64,000 nucleotides of DNA from Peribacillus deserti (GTDB taxonomy: Bacteria > Bacillota > Bacilli > Bacillales > DSM-1321), in the NCBI RefSeq assembly GCF_016909175.1, contig NZ_JAFBFI010000011.1, positions 1-64,000 on the forward strand, given 5' to 3'. Below, piece by piece: positions 19,123-27,540 of this stretch. Each line of letters opens with the position of its first letter. Positions within the stretch are counted from its first letter, which is position 1. The notes beneath the pieces are model-generated. The model was not told the DNA's origin. It saw only the letters and a list, made by a program, of their open reading frames with translations, and did no database searches. The position numbers and the translations under genes were made by a program.

Positions 19123-19166
19123 ATTATAACAAATGAGGAAGGAGTGTCAAAATATAATTATTATAA
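19123..19166 (-). promoter_or_regulatory. fur promoter with PerR box
   Basis: On the minus strand, TTGACA (19145-19150) and TATAAT (19123-19128) are separated by 16 bases, giving consensus sigma-A hexamers. Directly upstream is a 15-base sequence (19152-19166) that matches the PerR box TTATAATNATTATAA at 14 of 15 positions. Confidence 0.75.
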
Positions 19167-19200
19167 ACAAGCTATTGTAATTATTATTAATTAATAACTA

Positions 19201-19851
19201 TTATTCACTCCCTACCAGACTGACCACATGTTTCATAAGCTGAGGCGATAAATAGGTTTCTACGGCCCCTGCCGCTAAAAGCACGGCTACGGCACAGGCA
19301 AACGATAGAAAATATTTTACAATAACAGGCTTCAGAGGATCCCTTAGCTGCTTCATAAATAACCTGCGGATTATTTTGATAGAAAGAGAGAGAGCCAGAG
19401 TAGTAATGAGAATAAATACCGGCACAATAATGATGTTCTGCGGAAAAATGGAAACAAAAGCAAGCAGGAACCCGTTGAAGCCCATTTGATTAACTAAAAA
19501 GCCAACGGTGAACCCTACTACCATTCCTTTTAAAAACAGTAAAATTAATATGATAGGCAGACCAATAATGGAAATCCCCAGAATCCAAATCAAACCTACA
19601 TATTTAACATTATGATTAACCGTCTGCCAAAAGATGCCGTCGATTGTATCAACCCTGCCCTGCTTAACTTGTCCAAAAAATTGTGATAAGTAGTAGAAGA
19701 GGTCTTCCTTCTGGCTAAAACTTAAACTATTTACAACAATCGCCCCAAATATGACTCCCATTAAAAATAAAATTGTTATAAAAAGATATAGTGAGGAATG
19801 TTCTTTGATATGATTAATGGCTGCAAAAGTGACTGCGGATTTTTTCTTCAT
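19201..19851 (-). CDS. spoIIM: Stage II sporulation protein M
   Basis: Polytopic membrane protein (216 residues) of the SpoIID-M-P engulfment complex. About five hydrophobic segments are seen, for example LYLFITILFLMGVIFGAIVV (22-41) and LILLFLKGMVVGFTVGFLV (near 105). In B. subtilis it is expressed from sigma-E in the mother cell. It lies upstream of fur, as in B. subtilis. Confidence 0.92.
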   Translation of the reverse strand: MKKKSAVTFAAINHIKEHSSLYLFITILFLMGVIFGAIVVNSLSFSQKEDLFYYLSQFFGQVKQGRVDTIDGIFWQTVNHNVKYVGLIWILGISIIGLPIILILLFLKGMVVGFTVGFLVNQMGFNGFLLAFVSIFPQNIIIVPVFILITTLALSLSIKIIRRLFMKQLRDPLKPVIVKYFLSFACAVAVLLAAGAVETYLSPQLMKHVVSLVGSE

Positions 19852-19991
19852 TTTTCTTCCCCCCGATTAGCTTAATAGATTATATGTAAAATATGTTTGG
19901 AATTATGACTGCAGTTGTTCAAAAATATCTGTCCACTGAACAGATCCCGTGATATAATTTCTAACAATTTACAGATGGAGGCGAAAACAGT

Positions 19992-20558
19992 ATGAATGCT
20001 ATATTGCTGGACTTTCCGGAGAAAATTGAATCAGAGCGACTATACATACGCCCCTGCCAGCCTGGTGATGGACAAAAGGTTTTCGAAGCTATTCAAGCCT
20101 CTAAGAAAGAGCTCAGCCAGTGGCTTCCCTTTGCGCAGAAACACATGTCTCTCGATGAGGTAGAAGAAGGAGTCAGAAAATCGTTTTCTAAATTTATTAC
20201 CAGAGAAGACATCCGCCTTCATATCTTTCGGAAAGAAGATGACCAATTTATTGGCAGCACGGGGCTGCACAGGATGAACTGGGACATTCCCAAATTTGAA
20301 ATTGGGTACTGGGTCGATTCCCGCTATGCTAAAAAAGGGTATATAACGGAAGCTGCATCGGCTTTAACCAGATTTTCATTTGAATTCTACAGGGCAAAGC
20401 GAGTGGAGATACGATGTGATCCTGATAATATAGACAGCCGAAAAATACCGGAAAAGCTGGGCTTCACATTAGAAGGTATCCTGCGGAACGATTCTTTAAG
20501 TGCAGATGGTAAACACCCAAGAGATACATGTGTATTTTCCAAAATAGCCAGCCAATAA
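19992..20558 (+). CDS. RimJ/RimL-type GNAT N-acetyltransferase
   Basis: 188-residue acetyltransferase of the RimJ/RimL branch, which acetylates protein N termini, small molecules or antibiotics. Visible features are the opening ESERLYIRPCQPGDGQ, the segment WDIPKFEIGYWV, the acetyl-CoA loop RYAKKGYITEA and the C-terminal NIDSRKIPEKLGF. AGATGGAGG lies before the ATG. It is divergent from spoIIM and convergent with the EndoQ-like gene. The substrate cannot be predicted. Confidence 0.85.
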   Translation: MNAILLDFPEKIESERLYIRPCQPGDGQKVFEAIQASKKELSQWLPFAQKHMSLDEVEEGVRKSFSKFITREDIRLHIFRKEDDQFIGSTGLHRMNWDIPKFEIGYWVDSRYAKKGYITEAASALTRFSFEFYRAKRVEIRCDPDNIDSRKIPEKLGFTLEGILRNDSLSADGKHPRDTCVFSKIASQ

Positions 20559-20603
20559 CAAAAGGAACAGAAAAAAGCCGGCGCTTTCTTCTGTTCCTTT
20601 TAT

Positions 20604-21791
20604 TTACTTTCTATTTTTATGTAAGACTCTTACCTTTCCATATCGGCCTCCTCCCCCAGCTTCAATAACGAGCTGCCCTTTCCTGGCAAGGTCTATATAT
20701 TCTGCAATCTTTTCCGGCACCACTTTCTGCAGGTCGGCCGCAGATGCTCTATGGATAATGCCCATCTCTGTGCCAAAAGCATCCAGAAGACGTTCCATTA
20801 GCTTAGGTCCCAGTCCCGGGATAAATTCTAATGGCACCTGATGAATGTATGCTGGCCTTTTTCTCGGAACAGGGTTTGGGAAATAGCCCTTTAACTCCTG
20901 GATCCTTTTGGATACTCCTTTAATAAACGTTACGCCTCCGCAGCTGCCGCAACTCTCTTCTTGCCCTGTTATCTTTTCCTGGCATTTCGAGCAGACCGTC
21001 TCATGATATTTGCCAAGCAGCGGGTTTAAACCATAGTTTGATTTAATCCTGCGTCCCTCTTTTTCCTGAAGCGCCCAAGCTAACTCTTTAAACGTTGGCT
21101 GGGCTAATTCGAGTGCCTGATACTCTCTGGCAATCTTTCCTAAAGAATGGGCATCAGAATTTGTTATAAACACATAAGGATTTAACTCTTTCAGCCCTTC
21201 AGCCATAAATGTATCCGAACTAAGTCCCAGTTCGATTCCATCTATTAAGTCTGGATCAAAAACCTCCTGAAGGCTTTTTGAAACTCCTCTTCCAAATAAA
21301 CTCTTAAAAGGGGTAAACACATGCGCTGGTATAAAAAGGCCTTGCAGCTCCTTCACTTTTTGCTGAAGTATGACTGCATTCACATATATTCTTTGAGAGC
21401 TTAAGCGGATATTTTTTAAATGGCGCCCCATCCAGCCTGAAAACTGTTTCATTGCCTTTAAATTTGGGAAATAAGCCAGCACATGAATGGGCCCTTTACA
21501 ATTTTTATCATATATTTCGATCTCAGAGCCGGGAATCAGCACTAAATCCCTGTACTTTAGTCCGCCGCCATTAAGTTCTGTCAGTTCGCCTGTGCACACC
21601 ATTTCTTCCATTTCCTCAATAACTTCAGGAGAATGGGAATCTATTATGCCTATTAAATTCAGTCCTTTTCGATAGTTAGCCGTCTCAAGAACATTGGCCA
21701 GGGTTAATGATTTAGCTCCCGTTATTTTCACTGCTTTTCCGCTTCTTGTTCTGCCTATATGAATATGCAGGTCTGCATAATAGGTGTTCAT
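20604..21791 (-). CDS. Endonuclease Q-like PHP-domain protein
   Basis: 395-residue protein with three parts. An N-terminal PHP metal-dependent phosphoesterase domain carries DLHIHIGRT and DSHSPEV. A zinc ribbon near residues 265-285 has Cys pairs CSKC and CGSC. A C-terminal helix-hairpin-helix shows IPGLGPKLMERLLDAFG. This architecture is that of endonuclease Q, which nicks DNA 5' of deaminated bases in archaea and some bacilli; B. subtilis calls its relative YqxK. It overlaps nudF by 4 bases, pairing a DNA-repair nuclease with a nudix enzyme. Confidence 0.8.
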   Translation of the reverse strand: MNTYYADLHIHIGRTRSGKAVKITGAKSLTLANVLETANYRKGLNLIGIIDSHSPEVIEEMEEMVCTGELTELNGGGLKYRDLVLIPGSEIEIYDKNCKGPIHVLAYFPNLKAMKQFSGWMGRHLKNIRLSSQRIYVNAVILQQKVKELQGLFIPAHVFTPFKSLFGRGVSKSLQEVFDPDLIDGIELGLSSDTFMAEGLKELNPYVFITNSDAHSLGKIAREYQALELAQPTFKELAWALQEKEGRRIKSNYGLNPLLGKYHETVCSKCQEKITGQEESCGSCGGVTFIKGVSKRIQELKGYFPNPVPRKRPAYIHQVPLEFIPGLGPKLMERLLDAFGTEMGIIHRASAADLQKVVPEKIAEYIDLARKGQLVIEAGGGGRYGKVRVLHKNRK

Positions 21792-22348
21792 TTTTTTGGG
21801 GCGGCTGCCTCAAGCTGCAAATATTGAATGGCATAGACCGTCTTGGCATCATATATTTTTTGCTCTTTCATAAGCTTGACCATTTCTTCTAAGGTTACTT
21901 CAAGGAGTTCTACAAACTCGTCTTCATCTAGTGAAGCAGCGTTTTCCTTCTTTTTTAATCCGGTAGCAAGGTACACATGAATAAGCTCATCAGCGAAGCC
22001 AGGTGAAGTATAAAAACCGGTTAAATACTCCATCTTTTCACACTCATAGCCTGTTTCCTCTTCCAGCTCCCTGATTGCGGTGGATAGCGGATCTTCCCCT
22101 TTTTCCAGCTTCCCTGCCGGAATTTCTACCAGAGTTCTTTCCATAGGCTTGCGATATTGTTCTACGAGAACGATTTTATTTTCTGGTGTAATGGCAATAA
22201 TAGCTACTGCACCAGGATGTTTCACAATTTCTCTCGTGCTTTTTTTCCCATCGGGCAATTGTACTTCGTCCACTTGAAGGGACACAATTCTTCCAGAAAA
22301 AATATGTTTCGTGGCCAGCGTTTTCTCTTCTAAATTTTTCATTATCAT
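21788..22348 (-). CDS. nudF: ADP-ribose pyrophosphatase
   Basis: Nudix hydrolase (186 residues) that splits ADP-ribose into AMP and ribose 5-phosphate. The nudix box spans about residues 78-100, with GKLEKGED followed by RELEEETGYE. The preceding segment VEQYRKPMERTLVEIPAG is typical of the ADP-ribose branch. The first ATG (22348) is favoured because AGGAG is 5 bases upstream. It is divergent from mciZ and overlaps the EndoQ-like gene downstream. Confidence 0.92.
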   Translation of the reverse strand: MIMKNLEEKTLATKHIFSGRIVSLQVDEVQLPDGKKSTREIVKHPGAVAIIAITPENKIVLVEQYRKPMERTLVEIPAGKLEKGEDPLSTAIRELEEETGYECEKMEYLTGFYTSPGFADELIHVYLATGLKKKENAASLDEDEFVELLEVTLEEMVKLMKEQKIYDAKTVYAIQYLQLEAAAPKK

Positions 22349-22383
22349 TTACACTCCTAAGTTCTATTAACCTATTGCTTGTT

Positions 22384-22391
22384 CATACATT
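22384..22391 (+). promoter_or_regulatory. Candidate sigma-E -10 element of mciZ
   Basis: CATACATT fits the sigma-E -10 consensus CATAYAHT, 29 bases before the mciZ ATG. The -35 region (TCTATT, 15 bases upstream) is weak. mciZ is a known sigma-E gene in B. subtilis. Confidence 0.45.
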
Positions 22392-22419
22392 TTATCATAA
22401 TTAGATTGGAGGTCGTTGT

Positions 22420-22581
22420 ATGAAGGTTTTTGTAGCTGATAAGAGCATTATCCTGACCGGCAAAGCCTGGGAAATAAAACGAAAACTGCTTGAATATTCT
22501 CGAACCCATCATTTAATGATAGATTGGATAAACTCCCTTCATACACCTGATGGTAAACCGCCAATAAAACGGATTAAATAG
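22420..22581 (+). CDS. mciZ: MciZ-like mother-cell inhibitor of FtsZ
   Basis: 53-codon gene preceded by GGAGG at 22408-22413. The product opens MKVFVADKSIILTGKAWEIK and shares the core K-A-W-E-I, K-L-x-E-Y-x-R-T and D-W-I with the 40-residue B. subtilis MciZ. That peptide caps FtsZ filaments in the mother cell and stops further division after sporulation begins. The position next to nudF is also conserved. This copy has about 13 extra C-terminal residues rich in Pro and Lys (HTPDGKPPIKRIK). Confidence 0.85.
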   Translation: MKVFVADKSIILTGKAWEIKRKLLEYSRTHHLMIDWINSLHTPDGKPPIKRIK

Positions 22582-22671
22582 TAGTTTCCAACACACACGG
22601 CCCTCATGATATATTTCCCAATTATTTGAGGATTCTTACCGTGTAAGCTAAAATATTGGGTATACATAGAA

Positions 22672-23637
22672 AAGCGGAAAGCGGTGCCTTCCTGAACAAA
22701 TTATTATAAGCTCAATGGCAACGGAAGTATATTTAGAAAACTTACTCAAAAGGAAGGCAGAGACCCGAACAGCATAAGACGAGCAGACCATGAGAAGCGC
22801 TTTATCTTCTCATGGACTGATTGGCTTATACTCGAGGGTCTCAGCTTGGAGCTCGACAACTAGAAAAGCGAAGGACGGTGCATTTCAAATATAATCACTT
22901 TTAAGCTGACGCAGAAACTGATTGTAATCCGTTAATTCGTTGAAAAGCAGACACCCGGCAAGCATAAGGCGAGCAGGCTGTTGAAAACGATTTTTCTTTC
23001 CATAGACTGATTGACTTATGACTCGAGGGTGTCCGTCCGGAGCTGGACAACACCGAAAAGCACAGAACGGTGCCTTTCAATGGGAAGAAATATGATGCAG
23101 AATGTATTTCCAACTCTTTCAGAAAACAATACTATGTTGAAAGGCAGACACCTGAAAGGCGTAAGAAAACGGCAGCGAAAGGCCGCACTTGCCTTTTGAT
23201 GGCGATTGGCTTATGACCGAAGGTGTCAGTTCGGAGCTGGACAACTAGAATAAGCGGAAAGCGGTGCCTTCCTGAACAATATATTATAAGCTCAATGGCA
23301 ACGGAAGTATATTTAGAAAACTTACTCAAAAGGAAGGCAGAGACCCGAACAGCATAAGACGTGCAGACCATGAGAAGCGCTTTATCTTCTCATGGACTGA
23401 TTGGCTTATGACTCGAGGGTCTCAGCTTGGAGCTGGACAACTAGAAAAGCGAAGGACGGTGCTTTTCGAATATAATCACTATTAAGCTGAATGAGGCAGA
23501 AACTAATTGTAACCCGTTAATTCGTTGAAAAGCAGACACCGGCAAGCATAAGGCGAGCAGGCTGTCGAAAACGATTTTCTTTCCATAGACTGATTGGCTT
23601 ATGACTCGAGGGTCTCAGCATGGAGCTGTACATTATA
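22672..23637. repeat. Cluster of five structured palindromic repeats, partly duplicated
   Basis: Five elements of about 115-120 bp lie near 22750-22865, 22941-23058, 23136-23256, 23330-23447 and 23524-23637. Each has paired arms (GAGACCC/GGGTCTC or GACACC/GGTGTC), an inner CATAAG/CTTATG stem with its own hairpin, and mostly a tail like GGAGCTGGACAACTAGAAAAG. A segment of roughly 370 bp starting at 22672 recurs 580-586 bp downstream with few changes. The five copies fill almost the whole gap from mciZ to yqkF. No plausible gene is present. Such repeats, from memory, are common between genes in several Bacillaceae. Confidence 0.85.
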
Positions 23638-23669
23638 TACTCATTTTTTTGGCAAAGGGGCGTTGAATT

Positions 23670-24596
23670 GTGGAAACTCGCAGAATTGGCACATCTGATT
23701 TATATGTGAGCAAAATCGGTCTTGGCTGTATGTCACTGGGAACTGATGATCATGAGGCAGGCAGAATTATTCAAACCGCATTAGATGAAGGAATCAATTA
23801 TTTTGATACAGCAGATTTATATGACGCAGGAGAAAATGAAACGATAGTCGGCAAAGCTTTAAAGCCTGTCCGCGATCAAGTGGTTATTGCCACTAAGGTG
23901 GGCAACAAATGGAATAAAGAGCGGGATGGCTGGACCTGGGATCCTACAAAGGCCTATATTAAGGGTGCAGTTAAAGACAGTCTGCAGCGTCTTCAGACCG
24001 ATTATATTGATCTATATCAGCTGCATGGAGGAACCATCGAAGACGATGCCGAGGAAACCATAGAGGCGTTTGAGGAGCTGAAAAAAGAAGGCTATATTCG
24101 TTACTATGGCATTTCGTCCATCAGGCCTAATGTAATCCACAGGTTCGCAGACATTGCGCCCGGCCTCACCTCCAATATGATGCAATATAGTATTTTGGAC
24201 AGGCGCCCTGAAGAGTTAATGCCTTTATACGAACAAAAACAAATAAGCTTAATAGCACGCGGCCCGGTTGCCAAAGGCCTTTTAACGAACAAAATGCTGG
24301 ACAAAGCTTCAGAGAAAATCAAGCAGAATGGCTATCTTTACTATAGCTTTGAAGAGCTTCAGCGAACGCTGAATGAATTGAATACTCTCTTTCCGGACCG
24401 TTCGCTGAACGAGGTTGCCTTACAATATATTCTGGCACATAGTTCGGTAGCTTCATGTATTCCTGGAGCAAGTTCCGTGGACCAGCTTAAGGAAAACGTA
24501 AAGGCCGCTAATGGCAAGCCTTTAAACGAAGCTGAATTGCGCGGGATTAAAGCCATCAGCAAAGCGGACATTTATGCAGAACACAGAAGTGAATAG
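23670..24596 (+). CDS. yqkF: Aldo/keto reductase YqkF
   Basis: NADPH-dependent aldo/keto reductase (308 residues), a TIM barrel acting on unidentified carbonyls. The catalytic tetrad can be placed: Asp and Tyr in YFDTADLYD, Lys in ATKVGN and His in YQLHGGTIED. The C-terminal cofactor motif is SSVASCIPGASSVDQLKEN. The GTG at 23670 follows AAAGGGG at good spacing. The sequence closely matches the recalled B. subtilis YqkF. Confidence 0.9.
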   Translation: METRRIGTSDLYVSKIGLGCMSLGTDDHEAGRIIQTALDEGINYFDTADLYDAGENETIVGKALKPVRDQVVIATKVGNKWNKERDGWTWDPTKAYIKGAVKDSLQRLQTDYIDLYQLHGGTIEDDAEETIEAFEELKKEGYIRYYGISSIRPNVIHRFADIAPGLTSNMMQYSILDRRPEELMPLYEQKQISLIARGPVAKGLLTNKMLDKASEKIKQNGYLYYSFEELQRTLNELNTLFPDRSLNEVALQYILAHSSVASCIPGASSVDQLKENVKAANGKPLNEAELRGIKAISKADIYAEHRSE

Positions 24597-24601
24597 AAAA
24601 A

Positions 24602-24629
24602 ATCAAGCCACCCGTTAAGGGTGGCTTCA
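24602..24629. terminator. Terminator between yqkF and yqkE
   Basis: AAGCCACCC / GGGTGGCTT hairpin with loop GTTAA between convergent genes. It can end both transcripts. Confidence 0.75.
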
Positions 24630-24646
24630 TTTATCCCTTCAAACTC

Positions 24647-24913
24647 TTATTTAAACTTGCGCCAATCGGTTGTGCTTTCATTAAGCAGATCTTCAAAGCT
24701 TTTATTTTTTTCACGTTGTTTTCTTTCTTCTTTTTTACGCAGCTCTTCCTGCTCTTTTGCCAAAAGCTCTTTTTGGGTCAGCTCATTCTGTGCTTCCTTA
24801 AGCTTTGACAGCATATCCTGGTTAATAAAATCGCCAAGCGTCATCTTAGTATCATCGGTTTCTTTACGTTTATATGTTTGGTCTGATTTATGGTTTTTTG
24901 ATTTTTTCTTCAT
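24647..24913 (-). CDS. yqkE: YqkE-like DUF3886 protein
   Basis: 88-residue very hydrophilic protein: basic N terminus (MKKKSKNHK), then a long helix rich in Glu, Lys and Gln (residues 40-75) that probably forms a coiled coil, ending in STTDWRKFK. It matches the B. subtilis YqkE family (DUF3886). Function unknown. Single gene, divergent from yqkD. Confidence 0.8.
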   Translation of the reverse strand: MKKKSKNHKSDQTYKRKETDDTKMTLGDFINQDMLSKLKEAQNELTQKELLAKEQEELRKKEERKQREKNKSFEDLLNESTTDWRKFK

Positions 24914-25095
24914 GTAAATTCCCCCTCTTACTTCCTTAAGTATATCATGATTTTTCCCTAAGCCCTATTCACCTTACTTAGAGAGGCAGCCCTCCCTGGC
25001 CTGCATTCTCATGAGAATTTCTATATCAACATTTGCTCTTGGCATGCTCTTATATGGTAAAATAGACTAGTAATTATTTCCAGTTGGAGGCCTTT

Positions 25096-26013
25096 ATGAA
25101 AAAGACGAAAAAATGGTGGATTGCTTTATTCAGTGCCCTTTCTTATATTATGGGAATTGGTTTATATTTCTCCAGCCGTGTGATGTATATGAAAAAGAAA
25201 GACGATGCATTTATACGCGACAGGGAGGCCAGAGCAAAGAGGTACATCGCAGCGGATTATGAATCTCTCCCGAAAACATCTGTGTCCATTCCTTCCTCTT
25301 TCGGGTATTCCTTACATTGTGTCTTTGTCCACCCTCACAAAAGCAGCAAATGGATGGTCTTTTGCCATGGTGTCACAGAAAGCAAAATAAATTCGATTAA
25401 ATATATGAACTTGTTTTTAAACCGCGGCTTTAATGCCGTGATTTATGATCATCGCAGACATGGTGAATCCGGCGGCGTTACAAGCAGTTACGGCCATTAT
25501 GAAAAATTCGACCTGGATACTATTATTACTGAATTGCTTGAACGAGAAGGACCAGATATTATCGTTGGAGTTCATGGGGAATCTATGGGTGCTGTTACAG
25601 CCCTTCTTTACGCAGGAATGATGGAGGACAAGGCGGATTTTTATATTGCAGATTGTCCTTTTTCCGACTTTACTGAACAGCTAAAGCATAATTTGAAGAA
25701 AGAAGTTCCACTTCTGTCGTGGATGATCCTTCCTATTGGCAGGTTATTTCTGAAGATGCGTGATCGATATTCTATTAAAGAAGTTTCTCCTATTAAACAC
25801 ATTGAAAACATAAAAAAACCGATTCTATTCATTCACAGTGCAGCAGATACCTTCATTCTCCCGGACATGAGCTCAGCACTGTATGAAGCTAAAAAAGGGC
25901 CGAAAAAGCTCTTCATTGCCGAGAATGGGGCTCATGCCCAATCCTACAATGAAAATCAGAAAGAATATGAACAAACCATTGACGACTTTCTACATGAATA
26001 TGTCCTGGATTGA
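25096..26013 (+). CDS. yqkD: Alpha/beta hydrolase YqkD
   Basis: 305-residue alpha/beta hydrolase anchored by one N-terminal membrane segment (KKWWIALFSALSYIMGIGLYF without its charged ends). Nucleophile elbow GVHGESMGAV gives the Ser, the Asp lies in HSAADTFI and the His in ENGAHAQS. The oxyanion region is FCHGVTES. GGAGG precedes ATG 25096; the longer in-frame TTG start overlaps that site. Likely an envelope-facing esterase or thioesterase of unknown substrate. Confidence 0.85.
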   Translation: MKKTKKWWIALFSALSYIMGIGLYFSSRVMYMKKKDDAFIRDREARAKRYIAADYESLPKTSVSIPSSFGYSLHCVFVHPHKSSKWMVFCHGVTESKINSIKYMNLFLNRGFNAVIYDHRRHGESGGVTSSYGHYEKFDLDTIITELLEREGPDIIVGVHGESMGAVTALLYAGMMEDKADFYIADCPFSDFTEQLKHNLKKEVPLLSWMILPIGRLFLKMRDRYSIKEVSPIKHIENIKKPILFIHSAADTFILPDMSSALYEAKKGPKKLFIAENGAHAQSYNENQKEYEQTIDDFLHEYVLD

Positions 26014-26016
26014 GTA

Positions 26017-26047
26017 AGGAGCCGGCTGTAATTTACAGCCGGCTCCT
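26017..26047. terminator. Hairpin between yqkD and yqkB
   Basis: Near-perfect 14-bp arms GGAGCCGGCTGTAA / TACAGCCGGCTCC between convergent genes. The T-tract is poor on both sides, so efficiency is uncertain. Confidence 0.6.
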
Positions 26048-26053
26048 CCCTTG

Positions 26054-26380
26054 TTAACGTGTATAATCCAGAAAGCTTAATCGAGGATTTATAATTTGGT
26101 TAGGACTTGTCAGCTTGAAACAATTACTAGTTTCTACAAAGCTTATCTGCATCCTGTCATCCAGGAAAATAGCTTTTGATTTTTCTATATATAACGGACC
26201 TGCATTTGTCTCGACTTCCTCTTCACCAGGTGAAATTTCCGTTTCAAGCCATAAGGCAGTAACTCCGCTTACCACACAGCCGCATCCGTCGGTATCATAC
26301 TTTAATTTAAGGAATCCTGATTTGCCTCCGATTTTTTCGGCCAGCTTTTTTTCCGCTTCCATTGTCCACTCAATCTGCAT
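26054..26380 (-). CDS. yqkB: HesB/IscA-like protein YqkB
   Basis: 108-residue protein with the iron-sulfur biogenesis (HesB-like) fold. The segment GFLKLKYDTDGCGCVVSG contains a C-x-C pair. The distal C-G-C motif of true A-type carriers is absent, and the C terminus (NPRLSFLDYTR) is typical of YqkB. It may not carry a cluster itself. Short gene alone between convergent and divergent neighbours. Confidence 0.8.
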   Translation of the reverse strand: MQIEWTMEAEKKLAEKIGGKSGFLKLKYDTDGCGCVVSGVTALWLETEISPGEEEVETNAGPLYIEKSKAIFLDDRMQISFVETSNCFKLTSPNQIINPRLSFLDYTR

Positions 26381-26536
26381 ATTAAAAACTCCTTCATTCA
26401 GGGTTTATTTAGAGAGGACCCTGTCTAATTACTTTTTACTATTGTATATAGTAACACCTGAGAAAAGGATTTCAAATGAACAAGACTTAAGATAGGATAG
26501 AATTTATACTAACATTTTTGGAAAGGGTGGATGTTT

Positions 26537-26752
26537 GTGTCAAAGGTGCAAATTAAGGTTATGGATAATGGCGGTTTTCGTGTAACTGGCGATGTTGAGT
26601 TAATCGATATGGAGGGGAATGTGTTTCCAGCGAAGCCGGCCTTCTCTTTGTGCCGCTGCGGCCTGTCAAGTAATCTTCCTTACTGCGATGCTTCCCACAA
26701 AGGAAAATTTAATTCTGTTGTCCGCGCTCCAAAACCCTCTGAGGACAAATAG
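26537..26752 (+). CDS. CDGSH-type iron-sulfur domain protein
   Basis: 71-residue protein whose C-terminal half carries the CDGSH cluster motif as CRCGLSSNLPYCDASH: three Cys and one His that would bind a [2Fe-2S] cluster. The usual Gly is Ala here. The N-terminal half forms beta strands (KVMDNGGFRVTGDVEL). GTG 26537 is preferred to ATG 26531 because GGGTGG abuts the latter. Likely an electron-transfer or cluster-transfer protein; no partner is visible. Confidence 0.85.
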   Translation: MSKVQIKVMDNGGFRVTGDVELIDMEGNVFPAKPAFSLCRCGLSSNLPYCDASHKGKFNSVVRAPKPSEDK

Positions 26753-26759
26753 CGTCTTA

Positions 26760-26790
26760 AAAAGAAGCTGAGCTCTCAGCTTCTTTTTTT
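26760..26790 (+). terminator. Intrinsic terminator of the CDGSH gene
   Basis: AGAAGCTGAG / CTCAGCTTCT hairpin followed by seven T, immediately downstream of the stop codon. Confidence 0.85.
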
Positions 26791-26866
26791 GTAAATGCAT
26801 CATCTGGTTAGGAAAGCAGGCATATGTTAATAAATGAACTTTTGCCGGCAAAGGGGGCGTCTGACA

Positions 26867-27160
26867 TTGAACTATAGAACCAGGAAGATTGTCTTTTATG
26901 CATTTACTCGTTCTGAAGTAAAGAGGTTTATTTTTGCCGAAGCAGTTTTTAGTCCTTTCATTTATACAGTCCTCCATAAGCTGTATGCCAATGATTTAAT
27001 GGCCATATTAGGAAGCATGGCCAGCACTTCTCTTTTCAAGAAAAGTTCCCGGCTTCTGCAGCAGAAGACCAGCCGCGGGCAGCCTTCTTTTTCAATTCAG
27101 GAATTTCTCCATGCTGATAAAATTATCCGCCACCCTAACGGGGTACGGGCTGGCTCCTGA
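26867..27160 (+). CDS. Hypothetical protein, unrecognised
   Basis: If started at TTG 26867, which has AAAGGGGG 8-10 bases upstream, the product is 97 residues beginning MNYRTRKIVFYAFTRSEVKR. It is basic, with a mid-part hydrophobic stretch (FIFAEAVFSPFIYTVLHKLY) that may associate with membrane. No family is recognised. It is convergent with the yolD-like gene. The ribosome site supports reality; a chance frame remains possible. Confidence 0.4.
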   Translation: MNYRTRKIVFYAFTRSEVKRFIFAEAVFSPFIYTVLHKLYANDLMAILGSMASTSLFKKSSRLLQQKTSRGQPSFSIQEFLHADKIIRHPNGVRAGS

Positions 27161-27181
27161 GGAGATGACCATTAGTGTCTT

Positions 27182-27517
27182 TTATTCATCCGCAAACTGG
27201 ACATCAACAATTTCAGCCAGACGCAGATAGTGAGGATCGCTGAACCGATCGACCACATGCAGTTTTTTCTCCCAATCATTATAATAATGAATAGAGCCGA
27301 TTAATAGGTTGTGGCGATGATTTGCATAGTAGGTAATGGTTACATCCTTCCCCTGCTCCATGGCTTCGCCGATAATACCATTCATATGTTCCATTTGCTG
27401 TTCGTCCGGCTCGATCTGATGTTCATATGTGTCCTCATGTGCCCAGTCCCGGAGCAGTTTAACATGTTCAGGCAGCATCATCGACGTCCATTTTATTCTT
27501 CCTCGATCGCGAATCAT
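27182..27517 (-). CDS. YolD-like protein
   Basis: 111-residue YolD family protein, a group regularly encoded beside UvrX/YqjW polymerases and proposed to be the equivalent of UmuD. Signature segments are DRGRIKWTSMMLPEHVKLLRD without its first and last residues, and the C-terminal EIVDVQFADE. It starts 23 bases after the uvrX stop and shares that LexA-type promoter. In B. subtilis the pair is yqjX-yqjW. Confidence 0.88.
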   Translation of the reverse strand: MIRDRGRIKWTSMMLPEHVKLLRDWAHEDTYEHQIEPDEQQMEHMNGIIGEAMEQGKDVTITYYANHRHNLLIGSIHYYNDWEKKLHVVDRFSDPHYLRLAEIVDVQFADE

Positions 27518-27540
27518 TGTATTTCCTCCCTGATTTTCAT

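Noticed and set aside
22901-23371. Frames of 62-79 codons within the repeat cluster
   Set aside because: They are created by repeat units and differ between copies; no ribosome sites and no protein character.
22672-23637. A CRISPR array
   Set aside because: Units are about 115-120 bp, palindromic and variable, with no short identical repeats or regular unique spacers, and no cas genes.
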